Below are positions 8,061-18,286 of a stretch of DNA of 64,000 nt, in pieces (positions within the stretch are counted from its first letter, which is position 1; the number at the start of each line of letters is the position of its first letter). This DNA is from Candidatus Viadribacter manganicus. Lineage in GTDB: Bacteria > Pseudomonadota > Alphaproteobacteria > Caulobacterales > Aquidulcibacteraceae. Location of the stretch: the NCBI RefSeq assembly GCF_001679665.1, contig NZ_CP013244.1:124001-188000 (forward strand). Direction: 5' to 3'. The notes beneath the pieces are model-generated. The model did no database searches, was not told the DNA's origin, and saw only the letters and a program-made list of their open reading frames with translations. The position numbers and the translations under genes were made by a program.

Positions 8061-9449
8061 ATGAGCGTCGTCACACGCTTTGCCCCCTCGCCCACAGGCT
8101 ACCTCCATATCGGAGGCGCGCGTACCGCCCTTTTCAATTGGCTGTTCGCGAAAAAGATGGGCGGCACCTTCCTTCTTAGAATTGAAGACACCGACCGGGC
8201 TCGCTCTACGCCAGAAGCGATCGACGCCATTCTTGAGGGAATGGAGTGGCTTGGCTTGAAGCACGATGGGCAGACGATCTATCAGTTCGCGCGCGCCGAA
8301 CGCCATCGCGAGGCCGCCAGCGCGATGATTGCGCGCGGCACGGCTTTTCGCTGCTACATGACGCCGCAAGAGCAAGAGGCAGCGCGCAGCCAAGCTCACG
8401 CTGAGGGTCGCGCAATCCGCTCACCGTATCGCGATGGAAAAGCGCCGCCGTCAGCGGAGGCGCCGTTCACAGTACGCCTGCGCGCGCCCGACGAGGGGGA
8501 GGTGGTCAACGCTGACCTGATCCAAGGCGACGTCCAGATCAAGGCGCGCGATATCGACGATCTTGTAATGCTCCGTGCGGACGGCAATCCGACGTACATG
8601 CTTTCGGTTGTTGTCGACGATCACGACATGGCGGTGACCCACGTCATTCGCGGTGACGATCACCTCACCAACGCTGCGCGGCAGATCGTCATCTACAGAG
8701 CCATGGATTGGACGCCGCCGCTGTTCGCGCACGTGCCGCTCATTCACGGCGAAGACGGTAAGAAACTTTCGAAGCGCCACGGCGCACAGGCGGTGCACGA
8801 ATGGCGCGACATGGGGTATCTGCCCGAAGCCATGAATGCCTACCTTATGCGGCTAGGCTGGAGTCCAGGTCACGATGAAATTCTGACCAAGGAAGATGCG
8901 ATTCCACAATTTGAGATCGGCCAAATCGGCAAAGCCCCGGCGCGGCTCGACTTCAAGAAGTTGGATTCAGTCAACGCGCACTTCCTTTCTTTGGCCGATG
9001 ACGCACGTGTGACACGCCTCGTCGAAGAGCATCTGAAGGCCGCGGATGATGCTCCATTAGGCGGCGACTCGGCGGCTGCTTTGACGCGCGCCATTCCGCT
9101 GCTGAAAAAGCGAGCAAAGACCATTCCCGAGCTTGCGGAACAGGCGCGGTTCGTTCTGGTCAAGCGACCGCTAACGCTTGACGACACAGCGAAAAAGTTG
9201 CTCAACGACGACTTCAAGCCACGCCTTTCGCGCCTGCGTGACGCGCTCGAAAAAGAGCCATCGTGGAATCATGTAGCACTTGGCAGCACACTTAAGGCTT
9301 TCGCTACCAGCGAGGGCGTTGGCTTAGGACAAATCGGCCCGGGACTGAGGGCGGCGCTCACGGGCGGCACGCCATCTCCAGACTTGGGCCAGACGCTGGA
9401 ATTGTTAGGCCGTGAGGAAGCGCTGGCGCGCATCACGGATCAAGTTTGA
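8061..9449 (+). CDS. gltX: Glutamyl-tRNA synthetase (class I)
   Basis: GltX charges tRNA-Glu; a tRNA-Glu gene lies at 62435-62509. From ATG 8061 the 462-residue protein begins MSVVTRFAPSPTGYLHIGGA with the class I HIGH-type motif, has the KLSKRHGA form of KMSKS at about residues 235-242, then the helical anticodon-binding region. An upstream extension to 8019 is open but lacks family character. No zinc-binding Cys cluster was obvious in the middle region. Many alphaproteobacteria carry two GltX-type enzymes with differing tRNA specificity, and this one cannot be assigned to a subtype by eye. Confidence 0.95.
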   Translation: MSVVTRFAPSPTGYLHIGGARTALFNWLFAKKMGGTFLLRIEDTDRARSTPEAIDAILEGMEWLGLKHDGQTIYQFARAERHREAASAMIARGTAFRCYMTPQEQEAARSQAHAEGRAIRSPYRDGKAPPSAEAPFTVRLRAPDEGEVVNADLIQGDVQIKARDIDDLVMLRADGNPTYMLSVVVDDHDMAVTHVIRGDDHLTNAARQIVIYRAMDWTPPLFAHVPLIHGEDGKKLSKRHGAQAVHEWRDMGYLPEAMNAYLMRLGWSPGHDEILTKEDAIPQFEIGQIGKAPARLDFKKLDSVNAHFLSLADDARVTRLVEEHLKAADDAPLGGDSAAALTRAIPLLKKRAKTIPELAEQARFVLVKRPLTLDDTAKKLLNDDFKPRLSRLRDALEKEPSWNHVALGSTLKAFATSEGVGLGQIGPGLRAALTGGTPSPDLGQTLELLGREEALARITDQV

Positions 9450-9461
9450 GGACGGACGTCG

Positions 9462-10766
9462 ATGCAGAGCAAAATTACCAAGAAGCCTTCGGCTACGATC
9501 ACCGTAAACAACAAGCAGCTTGAGCTGCCGGTGTACGGCGGGAGTGTCGGGCCCGACGTCGTCGATATTCGGAAACTTTACGCTCAGACGGGCGTGTTCA
9601 CTTTCGATCCGGGCTTCACCTCGACGGCCTCCTGCGAGAGCCAGATCACCTACATCGACGGCGATGAAGGCGTGCTCCTCTATCGCGGCTACCCGATCGA
9701 CCAATTGGCTGAGCACTCAAGTTTCCTCGAGGTTTGCTATCTCTTGGCGAATGGCGAACTGCCGAACACGGCCGAGTATCAGCGCTTTGCTAAGGATATC
9801 ACCTACCACACGATGCTGCACGCGCAGTTCGATCGCTTCTTTGAAGGCTTCCGCCGGGACGCGCACCCGATGGCGATCATGGTGGGCACTGTTGGCGCTC
9901 TGGCCGCATTCTATCACGACAGCACCGACATCAACGATCCGGTGCAACGTACGATCGCGAGCCACCGCCTGATCGCGAAGATGCCGACCATTGCGGCGCG
10001 CGCGTTCAAATATTCCATCGGCCAACCGTTCGTGAGCCCGCGCAACGAACTCGACTATGCGTCGAACTTCCTGCGCATGTGCTTCGCGGTCCCGGCGGAG
10101 GACTACAAGGTCAACCCAGTTTTGGCGCGCGCGATGGACGTGTTCTTCATTCTTCACGCCGACCACGAACAAAACGCCTCAACCTCGACAGTGCGTTTGG
10201 CGGGCTCCTCCGGCGCCAATCCGTTTGCTTGCATTTCATCGGGCATCGCGTGCCTCTGGGGACCCGCTCACGGCGGCGCCAACGAAGCTGCGCTCAACAT
10301 GCTCGAAGAAATCGGGCACGTTGATAACATCCCAGAATTTATACGACGCGTGAAAGATCCGAACGACGATGTCCGTTTGATGGGATTTGGCCACCGCGTT
10401 TACAAGAACTACGATCCGCGCGCGAAAGCGATGCAGAAGCTTTGCCATGCTGTGCTGAAAGAAACAGGCGGCCTTGATAATCCGACGCTCAAAGTTGCGA
10501 TGGAACTTGAGAAGATCGCGCTCAGCGATGAGTACTTCGTGAGCCGCAAGCTTTATCCAAACATCGATTTCTATTCAGGCATCACGTTGCGTGCGATGGG
10601 CTTCCCGACTTCCATGTTCACGGTGTTGTTCGCCGTCGCGCGTACTGTTGGGTGGATCGCGCAATGGACGGAAATGATGGAAGACGAGAGTCAGAAGATC
10701 GGACGCCCGCGGCAGGTCTACACAGGCGCACCGAAGCGTGACTACGTGGCTCTCGATCGCCGCTAA
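9462..10766 (+). CDS. gltA: Citrate synthase (type II)
   Basis: GltA condenses oxaloacetate and acetyl-CoA to citrate, the entry step of the TCA cycle. The 434-residue protein has the N-terminal small domain of the hexameric, NADH-sensitive type, the conserved [16 protein letters not shown], the active-site His in [26 protein letters not shown] (second active-site His), and [12 protein letters not shown] with the catalytic Asp. It follows gltX by 12 bases behind a GAGGACGGAC ribosome site. It converges on lpxB, with the two stop regions overlapping by four bases. Confidence 0.97.
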   Translation: MQSKITKKPSATITVNNKQLELPVYGGSVGPDVVDIRKLYAQTGVFTFDPGFTSTASCESQITYIDGDEGVLLYRGYPIDQLAEHSSFLEVCYLLANGELPNTAEYQRFAKDITYHTMLHAQFDRFFEGFRRDAHPMAIMVGTVGALAAFYHDSTDINDPVQRTIASHRLIAKMPTIAARAFKYSIGQPFVSPRNELDYASNFLRMCFAVPAEDYKVNPVLARAMDVFFILHADHEQNASTSTVRLAGSSGANPFACISSGIACLWGPAHGGANEAALNMLEEIGHVDNIPEFIRRVKDPNDDVRLMGFGHRVYKNYDPRAKAMQKLCHAVLKETGGLDNPTLKVAMELEKIALSDEYFVSRKLYPNIDFYSGITLRAMGFPTSMFTVLFAVARTVGWIAQWTEMMEDESQKIGRPRQVYTGAPKRDYVALDRR

Positions 10767-11899
10767 GCTTCCAGAACGTTGAAAACGGCATCCGCGGCGA
10801 TATCCGCCGCGGGTCTGCCACCCCTACCCATCTTGGCGAGCGCTTCATCCTGCGCGCGGATTTGCTCTTCACGGGCGTCGGCGCTGTCGAGGATGGGGGC
10901 AGCCGCTGCGGCTATGTTCTCGGGCGTGCAACGCGTTTGAATGAACTCTGGCGCAACCTCGGCGTCCGCGGCGACATTCATGAGTGAGGCGTATTTCGAC
11001 TTGAAGAGGAACGCGCGCGCGATCGCCCAAGTGATCCAGCCAAGCTTGTAGCCGACAATGACAGGCGTGCCCTGCAAGGCCACTTCGGTGGTGACTGTGC
11101 CGGACGCCGCGAGCGCAACAGTCGCGGCAGCAAAGGCATCTTCTTTTTCCTTCTCGTCTAGAATGCGGATGGCGGCCGGCACCTGCGCAGTGACCTGCTC
11201 ACGCACGCTATTTGCTGCGACGGTAATGATCCGCACGTCACGATCGCGATCCAGGAGTTCGGCTGCGGCCCAAAGCGTTGGCCCTATGCGACGGATCTCG
11301 CCGCTACGGCTGCCTGGCAGCACGAGAATAATTTTCTCCTTGGGTGTGAAGCCTTGGCGCGCACGTAACGCTGCACCGTCGCCGGGGCTGTAACGGCCAA
11401 GCGCGGGATGGCCGCAAACCGTGCACTGAAGTCCGTAGGGCTCGTAGAACGGCACCTCGAAATCATGGATGCAGATGAGATGGTCGACAGCGGCAGCCAA
11501 CGTCTTGGCGCGCCCGGGACGCGTCGCCCACACTTGCGGGCCGATATACTTGACGAGCTTGATCTCTGGGGCAGCGGCGCGCACGCCAAGCGCAACCCGC
11601 AGCGTGAACCCCCAAGAATCGATCAGGACCACGACGTCTGGCTTGGCTTTCAAGATTGCCGAGACCGTCGCCGCCACAGCCGCCTTAACGCGCGAGTACG
11701 CAAGCAAGCCATCGATAAACCCAAGGACTGCAAGCCCTTTGATGTCCGCCTGACTCGGGACGCCCTGCTCCGTCATGAGGGGGCCGCCGACGCCTTGGAT
11801 GTCCAAAGCGGAATTGCGTTCTTTGAGCACGCGCGCGAGATCGGCGCCTAGCGCATCACCTGAGGATTCCGCCGCGACGAGGAAGATCCGTTTCGTCAC
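10763..11899 (-). CDS. lpxB: Lipid-A-disaccharide synthase
   Basis: LpxB joins UDP-2,3-diacylglucosamine and lipid X to form the lipid A disaccharide at the inner face of the cytoplasmic membrane. The 378-residue GT-B-type glycosyltransferase starts [18 protein letters not shown], has [34 protein letters not shown] and [13 protein letters not shown], all typical of the family. The start codon is GTG in a GTGA overlap with the lpxI stop. It is the last gene of the lipid A block. Confidence 0.96.
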   Translation of the reverse strand: MTKRIFLVAAESSGDALGADLARVLKERNSALDIQGVGGPLMTEQGVPSQADIKGLAVLGFIDGLLAYSRVKAAVAATVSAILKAKPDVVVLIDSWGFTLRVALGVRAAAPEIKLVKYIGPQVWATRPGRAKTLAAAVDHLICIHDFEVPFYEPYGLQCTVCGHPALGRYSPGDGAALRARQGFTPKEKIILVLPGSRSGEIRRIGPTLWAAAELLDRDRDVRIITVAANSVREQVTAQVPAAIRILDEKEKEDAFAAATVALAASGTVTTEVALQGTPVIVGYKLGWITWAIARAFLFKSKYASLMNVAADAEVAPEFIQTRCTPENIAAAAAPILDSADAREEQIRAQDEALAKMGRGGRPAADIAADAVFNVLEA

Positions 11900-12753
11900 G
11901 CTGCATCAACTTCGTTTGCGGTGAAGCCGTAGACGAATATGCCCGCGCGATTAGCTGCGGTGATGATCTCATCTCGCCGAACCGCAAGTGCGCCCTGGGC
12001 CTCCACGGCGATCCCGGCGAGGCCGGCGCCAGCCGCGCCTTCTATCGTTCGAACGCCTATGGTGGGCAGATCGATGCGGCGCTCCTGAATCGGCTTCGGT
12101 CGCTTGACCAACACGCCACGGCGCGCTTGCGGCGTACCGCGAATTGCCGTTGGCAATTCGGCGACCCGGCGAAGCATCGCGTCGGTGCCTTCTTGCGCCT
12201 CGACCGCGAGCACCAGGCCGTCGCATACGACGACGCCCTGGCCGATATCGAAGGCGCCGCTCGCGGCAGCGACCTTGGCGGCTTTGGCGATTTCCTTTTT
12301 TTGCTGTTCGTTTGGAGCAATCGCTCCCCAGACGCCGGGTGTCGCCAGCAGATCGCTCATAACTTGGTCGGCGCCCAGCACCGTGAAGCCCGCCTTCTCA
12401 TGCTCATTCAGAACCGCACGGAGCAGAGCGTCATCACCCTTTGGCATGGCCGCCAAAATGGCAGGGAGCATAGATATCGCGACATCATCGAGTTGGAGTG
12501 TCTTCAGGTCTGGGCGTTGGACCTGGCCCAGCAGAACGACGGCATCGCAACCGGCTTCGCGCATTGCATCCATACGCGCGCCCATCTGGCCGAGACCGTG
12601 TGTTGCGCCGGGATGAGCATCGAGAGCCGGGTCGGCATTCGGCGCCACGCGGGCAACAAAATACGGACGCTGCGTCCCCGCGAGATGCTCTGCGAGCACG
12701 ACCGGAAGCTCGCCGCCGCCGGCGATGACGCCGAGCTTGCGCCAGCCGCTCAT
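11896..12753 (-). CDS. lpxI: UDP-2,3-diacylglucosamine pyrophosphatase LpxI
   Basis: LpxI cleaves UDP-2,3-diacylglucosamine to lipid X and UMP. It replaces the unrelated LpxH in alphaproteobacteria. The 285-residue protein (formerly DUF1009) begins KLGVIAGGGELPVVLAEHL and contains LGQVQRPDLKTL, GVWGAIAPNEQQ, EAQEGTDAML, RRGVLVKRPKPIQERRIDLP and GIFVYGFTANE at the end. Its position between lpxA and lpxB, with an overlap to lpxB and two bases from the lpxA stop, fits its role in the same pathway. Confidence 0.95.
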   Translation of the reverse strand: MSGWRKLGVIAGGGELPVVLAEHLAGTQRPYFVARVAPNADPALDAHPGATHGLGQMGARMDAMREAGCDAVVLLGQVQRPDLKTLQLDDVAISMLPAILAAMPKGDDALLRAVLNEHEKAGFTVLGADQVMSDLLATPGVWGAIAPNEQQKKEIAKAAKVAAASGAFDIGQGVVVCDGLVLAVEAQEGTDAMLRRVAELPTAIRGTPQARRGVLVKRPKPIQERRIDLPTIGVRTIEGAAGAGLAGIAVEAQGALAVRRDEIITAANRAGIFVYGFTANEVDAA

Positions 12754-12755
12754 CG

Positions 12756-13547
12756 CTAATCTCGCGGCATGCAGAGCGGCCGCGCCGCGTCGGCGCGGAT
12801 GAAGTCGACGATTTCCATCACTTGTGGATTGCCTGAATAGGCTTCGATGCAGTCGTCGATGCGCTCTTGGAACGTGCCCTCTTCCGCGAACAACAATCGA
12901 TACGCGGCGCGCAGATCGTGGATTTGCTCACGCGTGAAGCCGCGGCGCTTCAGGCCGACAACATTCAAGCCGCCGAGATGCGCGTGATTGCCGATTGCAG
13001 AGCCGAACGGGATCAGATCCGTCGTCATCAGCGCAGAGGCCCCGACGAAAGAGAACCGGCCAACCCGTCCGTGCTGGTGCACACCGCTCAATCCGCCAAG
13101 GAAAGCGTAGTCGCCAACTTGGACGTGACCGCCGATCGTCGCGGTCTGCGCCATGATGACGTTGTTGGAGACGTTGCAATCGTGTGCGACGTGGCAATTG
13201 CCCATGATGAGGCAGTCGTTGCCGACAGTGGTGACGCCCCGTCCGCGTACGGTGCCGCGATGGATTGTGGCGTGCTCGCGGATGACGTTGTTGTTGCCAA
13301 TGACGAGCCGCGTCGGTTCGCCCTTGTAGGACAGGTCCTGCGGCGCGCCGCCGAGCCCGACGAATGGAAACACCGTGTTGTTAGCGCCAAGCTCGGTGTG
13401 GCTCTCGATGAAGACGTGAGCGATGAGCTTGGTCCCATCTCCGAGCTTTACGTTTGGTCCAATGACGCAGCCTGGACCAATTTCGACGTCAACGCCGAGC
13501 TCGGTGCTGTCATCGACAACGGCGGTCTTGTGAACTTTGGCGCTCAT
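12756..13547 (-). CDS. lpxA: UDP-N-acetylglucosamine acyltransferase
   Basis: LpxA adds a 3-hydroxyacyl chain from ACP to UDP-GlcNAc, the first step of lipid A synthesis. The 263-residue protein has the left-handed beta-helix built from hexapeptide repeats (GVDVEIGPGCVIGPNVKLGD and similar) to about residue 180, then a helical C-terminal part. The catalytic His is probably in NCHVAHDCNV. The ATG overlaps the fabZ stop as ATGA. This gene and lpxD share the fold but differ in length and substrate. Confidence 0.97.
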   Translation of the reverse strand: MSAKVHKTAVVDDSTELGVDVEIGPGCVIGPNVKLGDGTKLIAHVFIESHTELGANNTVFPFVGLGGAPQDLSYKGEPTRLVIGNNNVIREHATIHRGTVRGRGVTTVGNDCLIMGNCHVAHDCNVSNNVIMAQTATIGGHVQVGDYAFLGGLSGVHQHGRVGRFSFVGASALMTTDLIPFGSAIGNHAHLGGLNVVGLKRRGFTREQIHDLRAAYRLLFAEEGTFQERIDDCIEAYSGNPQVMEIVDFIRADAARPLCMPRD

Positions 13548-14038
13548 AGCGAATCCTGCGGACGGTCAGCCTTCATGGCGGCGAATTCGCAATCGGTTGC
13601 GAGTTCGCCTCGCACTTCGACGCGGCCTCTGAATTTGAAGATATTGCGGCGCTGAAAGAGCACCTCGACGAACATCTCCATGGTGTCACCCGGCATGACC
13701 GGCTTTTTAAAGCGGGCGCCTTCGACTGACATGAAAAGGATGAGGTGCTTGGTGATGTCGGCTTCAAGAGTTTTTGACATCAGCACAGCGCCGGTTTGGG
13801 CGAGCGCCTCGATCTGGAGGACGCCGGGCATCACGGGCGCACCCGGAAAGTGGCCCGGGAAAAACGGCTCGTTGATGGTGACGTTCTTGATGCCGCGGAT
13901 GGACTTGTTTGGGATGTAATCGACCGCGCGATCGATCAGCAAAAAGGGATAGCGGTGTGGAAGGCGGCGAAGGATCTCGCCGATCTCGATCACGTCATCC
14001 GTGGTCTTCTGCTGTTCTGTCAGATCATTTGCTTTCAT
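13544..14038 (-). CDS. fabZ: 3-hydroxyacyl-ACP dehydratase FabZ
   Basis: FabZ dehydrates 3-hydroxyacyl-ACP in fatty-acid elongation and competes with the Lpx acyltransferases for the same substrate, which explains its place between lpxD and lpxA. The 164-residue hot-dog-fold protein has the catalytic His in LPHRYPFLLIDR and the catalytic Glu in FPGAPVMPGVLQIEALAQ. The first about 20 residues are polar and variable. The start overlaps the lpxD stop by 14 bases. Confidence 0.97.
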   Translation of the reverse strand: MKANDLTEQQKTTDDVIEIGEILRRLPHRYPFLLIDRAVDYIPNKSIRGIKNVTINEPFFPGHFPGAPVMPGVLQIEALAQTGAVLMSKTLEADITKHLILFMSVEGARFKKPVMPGDTMEMFVEVLFQRRNIFKFRGRVEVRGELATDCEFAAMKADRPQDSL

Positions 14039-15026
14039 CGCGCGCCCCTGCGGCTCGGCGGCTTAGCCAAGCCGCTTCACGAAGCCATTTACGTAACGGT
14101 TTGGCCGGATAGCCGCTCCAAACCTCGCCTGCGGGCACGTCTTGGAACACGGCAGCTCCACCCGCAAGGGTAGCGCCGGGCCCGATGTTGCGGTGATCCG
14201 CCACGCCAACGCGGCCTCCCAGCGTAACGCCGTCGCCGACCCTCGTAGATCCGGAGATGCCGCCAAACGCGGCAATCAGCACCCCGCGGCCAATCTGACA
14301 ATTGTGCGCGATGTGGCAGAGATTATCGATCCTGGACCCCTCGCCGATCACCGTGTCGTCGAACACACCGCGATCGACGCAGGAGTTCGCACCGATCGTA
14401 ACGCGATCCTGGATGACGACGCGCCCGAGGTGCGGGACATCCACGGTTCCGGAGGCATCACCGGCGACGCCGAAACCCTGCTCACCAATCACCGCCCCCG
14501 ACAGAATGTTCACCTCATCGCCAACCAAGGCGAACGAGATCGAGACACGGGCGCCAATCTTGGAACGGCGCCCGATGCAAACGCCGGGGCCAATGACTGT
14601 GTTCGGTCCAATCTCCGTTCCGGCGCCAATCTCGGCGTTAGCACCAATGACGACGCCACTTCCCAGCCGCACGTCGCCTTCGAGCCTAGCGCTGGGATCC
14701 ACAGCCGCTTTCGAAGTGAAGCTGCGCGGACGAATGAGTGCAGGCGTTATGCGAGCAAACAGCGAGCGCGGACGATCATTGAGGATGAGAGCCCCGGCAT
14801 TCGGCGCGAGATGCGCAAGCGCCGCCGGGATAATGCAGGCGCCAGGCGCGCTTTCCAGGACAGCGCCTTTCTTGCCTTCATAATAGCAGAGGTCTTTTGG
14901 GCCGGCTCTGTCTGCGGGAGCAGCGCCAACAATCTCGCGCTCGGCGTCGCCGCCGATATCGCTAGAAGGCGCAAGCGCCCGGACCGTTACCGGTCCGAGC
15001 GCCTCGTAAAAGCGGGGATCGATCAT
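14025..15026 (-). CDS. lpxD: UDP-3-O-(3-hydroxyacyl)glucosamine N-acyltransferase
   Basis: LpxD adds the second (amide-linked) acyl chain in lipid A synthesis. The 333-residue protein has an N-terminal uridine-binding domain (about 1-105, with KDLCYYEGKKGA), then a long hexapeptide-repeat beta-helix (RLEGDVRLGSGVVIGANAEI onward) with the catalytic-type His in CHIAHNCQIGRG near residue 240. The C-terminal helix ends in a basic stretch. It lies 49 bases after the skp-like gene in the BamA-Skp-Lpx cluster. Confidence 0.96.
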   Translation of the reverse strand: MIDPRFYEALGPVTVRALAPSSDIGGDAEREIVGAAPADRAGPKDLCYYEGKKGAVLESAPGACIIPAALAHLAPNAGALILNDRPRSLFARITPALIRPRSFTSKAAVDPSARLEGDVRLGSGVVIGANAEIGAGTEIGPNTVIGPGVCIGRRSKIGARVSISFALVGDEVNILSGAVIGEQGFGVAGDASGTVDVPHLGRVVIQDRVTIGANSCVDRGVFDDTVIGEGSRIDNLCHIAHNCQIGRGVLIAAFGGISGSTRVGDGVTLGGRVGVADHRNIGPGATLAGGAAVFQDVPAGEVWSGYPAKPLRKWLREAAWLSRRAAGARDESK

Positions 15027-15075
15027 GCGCCGACTATTTGGCGCAGCCGAAGCCCGATGTCACTGTCCGTAGCGC

Positions 15076-15726
15076 TTATTGCGCCGGGGCCTGTGCGTTG
15101 GGCTGTTGTTGGCCTTGGCACTCGCTGGCCGCATGGCGGGCAACGTTCGCAACGCGGGTATTTTGGTTCTGGTCAAGCTGCTGGATCACTGTCGTGGTGA
15201 TGTCGAAGTTTGGATCAGATTGGGTGACGTTGCTGGAGTCGATTACGATGCCGGCGCCGCGTGACTGCATCACGGACTGAACGATCGGGCCAACCTGGCG
15301 GTCGAAATCGCGCAGCGAGATCAGCGACGAACATTCCATATCACCGCGCAGAGCACCGGCGCGGCCTTCAAAAGCCTGCAGGCGTTGAGCGAACTGCTGG
15401 AACTGCGGCGCATATGTCGTGCTGTTACGGATTTGCTCTTGCGACATGTTGCGCGTCGCCGTCTGGAGGCGCGTGCGTTCTTGCTCAAGCGACTGCTGCT
15501 CGGGCTGCAGAGCTTGCGCTTCCGACGCAAATTGCTGGCGCAGCGCAGCAATCTTGGCTTGCAGGTCGCGACCCAAAACCGATTCAGCGGCCACGCGCTG
15601 ATAATTGATCACCACCGCCGTCGTTGATTGACCACCGCCACGGTTGCGCTGCGCCAGAGCATCAGACGACACAGCTAGTGCGGCCACCGCAAGAGCGGCC
15701 GCAGAAAACAAACTCACCACACGCAT
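15076..15726 (-). CDS. OmpH/Skp-family periplasmic chaperone
   Basis: This 216-residue protein begins MRVVSLFSAAALAVAALAVS with a signal peptide cut near DALA-QRN. It then has a short beta segment (TTAVVINYQRVAAESVLG), a long Gln/Glu-rich coiled coil (about 70-150), and a closing segment (GIVIDSSNVTQSDPNFDIT). This is the jellyfish plan of Skp/OmpH chaperones that hold outer-membrane proteins on the way to BamA. The ATG at 15726 has a strong GAGGAGA ribosome site. It follows bamA by 13 bases. The C-terminal 25 residues are low-complexity and Gln-rich. Confidence 0.9.
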   Translation of the reverse strand: MRVVSLFSAAALAVAALAVSSDALAQRNRGGGQSTTAVVINYQRVAAESVLGRDLQAKIAALRQQFASEAQALQPEQQSLEQERTRLQTATRNMSQEQIRNSTTYAPQFQQFAQRLQAFEGRAGALRGDMECSSLISLRDFDRQVGPIVQSVMQSRGAGIVIDSSNVTQSDPNFDITTTVIQQLDQNQNTRVANVARHAASECQGQQQPNAQAPAQ

Positions 15727-15739
15727 ATTGCGCTTCTCC

Positions 15740-18205
15740 TCAGAAACTCGTCCGGGTTGAGAACCGGAATTGTTCGCGTCGATCATAATCCTCGTATTGG
15801 AGCGGTTGCGCGAAGTCGAATTGCACCGGTCCAAACGGTGAGTCCCAAAAGATCGAGACCCCTGCCGCCACTCTTAAGCTGGCGGAATCGTCAACAATGA
15901 GGCGGTTTGCACCAGCCAGATCGACGGTCTGACGGTTTGCAGCGTCCAAATACCCCAGCGTGCCGAAATCGACGAACAAGGCGCTGCCGAGCGAGAAGCT
16001 TTCGGGAAGCGGCAATGGCACATCGAGCTGCAGGGTGCCGATGGCGTAGGCGTTGCCGCCGACAGCATCCCCGCGCTGCACGATCTCGCCGGTGATGTCG
16101 TCGACAAGCAGCTGACGCGGACCAATGCCGGCAACATCAAAGCCACGGAAGGACGATCCGCCCTTGAAGAAGCGGTCGTTGATGCGGACGTTGTCGCCAT
16201 TCCAGCCGGCGATGACACCGGCGCTGCCACGGAACAGCGCCCGGAAGCCATATGGCAGGCCGTAATAGATGCCGCCTTCGAGTTCGGTCCGCAGATAGTT
16301 CACTTCGCCGCCGAGACCGGCCACGTCCTGGCTGAAATCCAAGTTGAAGCCGCGCGTCGCGTTCACCGGCGAGTTCCGGCGGTCCCAATTGACTTGGAAG
16401 CCGAGCACCGAGGTGATGAAGGTGCCCTCCTGGTCGCAAAGGAGAGGTCTGCTGACGTTGACCGCGTCGCACTGGTTCACGTCCGGCGTGAGGATGTTCG
16501 AATCGTGGTCGATGTAGACGTCCGCGATCTGCGTATCGTCCTGGATCAGTGAATACGTGAGGCCCAGGTTCGTGCGTTCGCCAATCCGGAAGCCTGTGCG
16601 CAGGCCGATGCCTGTGGACTGGTTCTCGAACGATGATTGATCGAGGAAGTCCGTGCGGAGCGAATAAAGATCGAAGCCAGCTGCAATTTCACGGCCCATG
16701 AAGCGCGGCTCAGTGAAACGCAGATCCAGCTGTTGGCGCTGCGAACTTGATGAGGCGCGCAGGCGCAGGAACTGGCCCCGACCGCGTAGGTTACGCTCTG
16801 TGACAGAAACGTCGAACAGGAAGCTTTCCGTTGATGAGTAGCCAGCCGCGAAAGCAAATTCGCCCGTTGATTGCTCTTCCACGGTGACGGTGACAACTGA
16901 GCGGTCCGGCTGCGAACCGTCAGCGTCTTCGACTTTGACGTCCGTGAAAAAGCCGAGTGAGCGGATCTGCGCTTGCGAGCGATCGAGCAGAACGCGGTTG
17001 AACGCATCCCCTTCGCTGACGCGCATTTCGCGGCGGATGACGCGGTCCACCGTCCGGGTGTTGCCGACGATATCGATGCGCTCGATGAACGTGCGCGGGC
17101 CTTCGTCGACCTCAAACGTTATGTTGACCTTGCGCGTCTCGCGATCGCGCTCGACCACCGGAGTGATCTGCACGTTGGCGTAGCCGACCGTGCCGGCGAC
17201 GTACGTCATAGCGTCGATCGCGTCTTCGATCTGATCGCCGCGGAAGACCGTGCCCGGACGGATCGGGTTCACCGCGCGCAGCAGCGGCTCTGGGAGCCGG
17301 TTCAGCTCGGTTTGGATGGTGATCTCACCAAATTCGTATTGGACGCCCTCATCGACCGTAAAGGTGATGAAGAAGTCGCGCTGATCGGGCGTAAGTTCAG
17401 CCACAGCCGAGACGACGCGGAAATCAGCGTAGCCGCGATTGTTGTAGAACTGGCGAAGTTGTTCGCGGTCGTACTCGAGGCGATCAGGATCGTAATTGTC
17501 GTTGTTGGAGAAGAAATTCATCCACGTCGATTCAGTCGTGACGATTGCGTCACGGAGCCGACGATCAGAGAATTCTTCGTTGCCAATGAAGTTGATGTCG
17601 CGAACGCCCGTCACAGGCCCTTCGTCGACTTCGAAGATCAGATCGACGCGATTCTGATCAAGCTCACGCACTTGGGGCGTGACCTGCGCCGCAAAGCGTC
17701 CATTCCGGCGATAGACGTCGAGAATGCGCTGCACGTCGGCTTGGGCGCGTGCGGGGGTGAACACCGACCGCGGACGCGCCTGCACTTCTCCTTCAAGGTC
17801 TTCCTCGTCGAGCGTGCGCATGCCCTCAAACACGACGCGGTTGATAATCGGGTTTTCACTGACCACGACAACGAGGTCGCTGCCGCGTTGCTCGATCTGA
17901 ACGTCCGAGAAGAGACCTGTTGCAAACAGTGTCTTGATTGACATGTCGATCCGCTCGGGATCGAACGTGTCCCCAGGACCAACCTGCAGGTAGGACGAAA
18001 TCGTCGCCGGTTCGATGCGTTGGTTGCCTTCAACCAGCACGCGACGGATAGCGACGCCAGGGGCCTGCGCCTGCGGCGGCGCAGCCGTCTGGTTCTGTTG
18101 AGCATAAGCGTCCGTACTGGCCGCCAATAATGCGCCCGCCCCCGCGCCAACGGTGGCGACGCAACCAAGTGCGCCGAGCGCTACATCCCGCAGTACCCGC
18201 TTCAT
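15740..18205 (-). CDS. bamA: Outer-membrane protein assembly factor BamA
   Basis: BamA inserts beta-barrel proteins into the outer membrane. The 821-residue protein has a signal region to about residue 38, five POTRA domains (about 50-400, each beginning like VRRVLVEGNQRI) and a 16-strand barrel. The barrel carries the conserved GGSSFRGFDVAGIGPR loop motif near residue 690 and ends with a terminal Phe (FSTRTSF), the usual outer-membrane signature. ATG 18205 is used; a TTG sits just before it. It lies between rseP and the skp-like gene, as in most proteobacteria. A short hairpin lies in its leader. Confidence 0.97.
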   Translation of the reverse strand: MKRVLRDVALGALGCVATVGAGAGALLAASTDAYAQQNQTAAPPQAQAPGVAIRRVLVEGNQRIEPATISSYLQVGPGDTFDPERIDMSIKTLFATGLFSDVQIEQRGSDLVVVVSENPIINRVVFEGMRTLDEEDLEGEVQARPRSVFTPARAQADVQRILDVYRRNGRFAAQVTPQVRELDQNRVDLIFEVDEGPVTGVRDINFIGNEEFSDRRLRDAIVTTESTWMNFFSNNDNYDPDRLEYDREQLRQFYNNRGYADFRVVSAVAELTPDQRDFFITFTVDEGVQYEFGEITIQTELNRLPEPLLRAVNPIRPGTVFRGDQIEDAIDAMTYVAGTVGYANVQITPVVERDRETRKVNITFEVDEGPRTFIERIDIVGNTRTVDRVIRREMRVSEGDAFNRVLLDRSQAQIRSLGFFTDVKVEDADGSQPDRSVVTVTVEEQSTGEFAFAAGYSSTESFLFDVSVTERNLRGRGQFLRLRASSSSQRQQLDLRFTEPRFMGREIAAGFDLYSLRTDFLDQSSFENQSTGIGLRTGFRIGERTNLGLTYSLIQDDTQIADVYIDHDSNILTPDVNQCDAVNVSRPLLCDQEGTFITSVLGFQVNWDRRNSPVNATRGFNLDFSQDVAGLGGEVNYLRTELEGGIYYGLPYGFRALFRGSAGVIAGWNGDNVRINDRFFKGGSSFRGFDVAGIGPRQLLVDDITGEIVQRGDAVGGNAYAIGTLQLDVPLPLPESFSLGSALFVDFGTLGYLDAANRQTVDLAGANRLIVDDSASLRVAAGVSIFWDSPFGPVQFDFAQPLQYEDYDRREQFRFSTRTSF

Positions 18206-18221
18206 CAAGCCCTCGACGTCC

Positions 18222-18237
18222 GACGCTCCCCAGCGTC
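18222..18237 (-). promoter_or_regulatory. Short GC hairpin in the bamA leader
   Basis: A perfect 6-bp inverted repeat GACGCT / AGCGTC with a 4-base loop lies 17 bases before the bamA start. On the plus strand it is followed by TAGGTTTTT, but no plus-strand gene ends here. On the coding strand it would form just ahead of the ribosome site. It could influence bamA translation or be chance; the role is not known. Confidence 0.25.
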
Positions 18238-18286
18238 TAGGTTTTTAAGAGCCCATCCTGCCGCGAAAGACAAGGACGAGCCGCTG

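Noticed and set aside
14142-15200. A 352-codon plus-strand open frame opposite lpxD
   Set aside because: Antisense of the hexapeptide repeats; composition is that of a shadow frame.
16973-17941. A 322-codon plus-strand open frame opposite bamA
   Set aside because: Antisense shadow of the POTRA region; no signal, motif or ribosome site.
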